A DNA stretch of 15,096 bases from an uncultured Muribaculaceae bacterium (GTDB lineage: Bacteria; Bacteroidota; Bacteroidia; Bacteroidales; Muribaculaceae). The stretch is from contig CAJTYC010000064.1 of assembly GCA_910584185.1 (NCBI GenBank), forward strand, positions 1-15,096, in the 5' to 3' direction. This document shows, in pieces, positions 14,244 to 15,096 of this stretch. The notes under the pieces were generated by a model. That model saw nothing but the letters and a program-made list of their open reading frames with translations, had not been told where the DNA came from and searched no databases. A program made the position numbers and the translations under genes. Numbering within the stretch: position 1 is the stretch's first letter; each line of letters begins with the position of its first letter.

Positions 14244-15047
14244 ATGAATCAGTATATCAGGCTTATCAACACGGTAACAGCCATTGTGGACCAATATGGC
14301 ACCGGCACTCTCTATGAGCAGCGTTTTTGGAATATCCTGTCTGACACGTTTCCGTTTTCACAAGAGTATGCTCTGCGCGATGAGTTCAAGCGGTGCATAC
14401 GCAATGGCTACGTGACATCGCTCGCCGCGCTGCAAGGCGAGAAAGAGAAAACCTACGAGCGCATATACAAAATAATCAGCGGATATAAGGGGCAAAACGA
14501 GGATGCCCTGAGGGCATGTCTCTACTGCATAGCGATAGCCGTGGGTACTTGCACGCTCACAGATTATGACATTGGCCTCGAAAAGCCTAAATCTTCAGGC
14601 GCCACTTCGTCGGCCACTGCATCTTCGGGCGCAGCATCTCCCGACCCATCAAAAAGCTCTTCGCAATCTTCCGGATCAACAAGGAAGAACGGGGCTACCG
14701 CCAGCCCTTATAAAGGACCGGAATACAAGGATAAGTTTCATATTGTTATACTCGGCCCTGTGACGATAGGGCTACTCTGCCTTTTCGCCAGCAGCTTGCT
14801 TTATCTGTGGCATATAGTGGGAGGTGCCGACATGGGCATTATACTCTTTGCGGTAGGCGTGATACAATGGCTCGGGTATTTCTCGATGAAGCAGACGCTC
14901 GATGCCCGAAGCTGGAGCGTGGGCATGAAGATACAGGCTTACGCTTGCTATCTGCCCATCATGATTGGATATTTTGTGAACGCATGTTTTCCGCTATTGC
15001 TGCTGAGCGACCCGATAGCAGACACGCTCTATAATTACTTCATTTAA
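14244..15047 (+). CDS. Unrecognised membrane protein with soluble N-terminal domain
   Basis: This is a 267-residue protein of unknown function. Residues 1-112 form a mainly helical, soluble-looking region with aromatic and charged patches (QRFWNILSDTFPF, 26-38; FKRCIRNGY, 48-56) and end in a short hydrophobic stretch (91-103). A low-complexity linker rich in Ser, Ala, Thr and Gly spans about 114-155. Three likely membrane helices follow at about 167-188, 198-214 and 231-254, with short loops and no long periplasmic domain. There is no signal peptide. Similar N-terminal regions seem familiar from Bacteroidales hypothetical proteins, but I cannot name a family. It is monocistronic as far as seen: a terminator and a -7 element lie upstream, and only 49 bases without a supported gene follow to the window end. 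Confidence 0.75.
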   Translation: MNQYIRLINTVTAIVDQYGTGTLYEQRFWNILSDTFPFSQEYALRDEFKRCIRNGYVTSLAALQGEKEKTYERIYKIISGYKGQNEDALRACLYCIAIAVGTCTLTDYDIGLEKPKSSGATSSATASSGAASPDPSKSSSQSSGSTRKNGATASPYKGPEYKDKFHIVILGPVTIGLLCLFASSLLYLWHIVGGADMGIILFAVGVIQWLGYFSMKQTLDARSWSVGMKIQAYACYLPIMIGYFVNACFPLLLLSDPIADTLYNYFI

Positions 15048-15096
15048 GTTTCGCAAGTATATGATTGATGAGATAAGGGCATAAAAAAACGACATG

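Noticed and set aside
15094..15096. ATG at the extreme end as the start of a next gene
   Set aside because: Only the start codon is visible; there is nothing to support coding.

Overview
The window looks like chromosomal DNA from a member of the Bacteroidales, most likely a gut Muribaculaceae-type organism. This rests on the gene families present, A-rich leaders instead of strong Shine-Dalgarno sites, several matches to the Bacteroidota -7 promoter element TAnnTTTG, and an oxalate-degradation pair that I recall being noted in that family. The family assignment is inference; the phylum is safer. All convincing genes lie on the + strand.

Layout. (1) 1-2000: a gap with a candidate operator, then argR, an ArgC-like protein that has lost its catalytic residues (start overlapping the argR stop by 4 bases), and a short single-stranded-DNA-binding protein with a GTG start. 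(2) 2060-8214: speA (arginine decarboxylase), truA and ligA, each overlapping the next, then an AT-rich block of two different tandem repeats, then rpe and a DedA-family membrane protein. (3) 8215-9777: a GC-rich hairpin, a promoter with a long leader, and a small operon of a TSCPD-domain protein, a PQ-loop/SemiSWEET-like protein and a GNAT acetyltransferase, closed by a strong terminator. (4) 9778-14146: an oxalate module made of frc (formyl-CoA transferase) and oxc (oxalyl-CoA decarboxylase) 2 bases apart, a terminator, then a separately promoted AEC-family transporter with its own terminator. (5) 14160-15047: a Bacteroidota-type promoter element and an unrecognised protein with a soluble N-terminal region, a Ser/Ala-rich linker and three membrane segments.

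How the genes work together. Frc moves CoA from formyl-CoA to oxalate, Oxc decarboxylates oxalyl-CoA back to formyl-CoA and CO2, and the AEC carrier is the natural candidate for oxalate uptake or formate exit. Escherichia coli also groups frc, oxc and an AEC carrier (yfdW, yfdU, yfdV). At the other end, ArgR, the ArgC-like protein and SpeA all concern arginine (sensing, a former biosynthetic fold, and decarboxylation to agmatine). The most unusual item is the ArgC-like pseudoenzyme translationally coupled to the arginine repressor.
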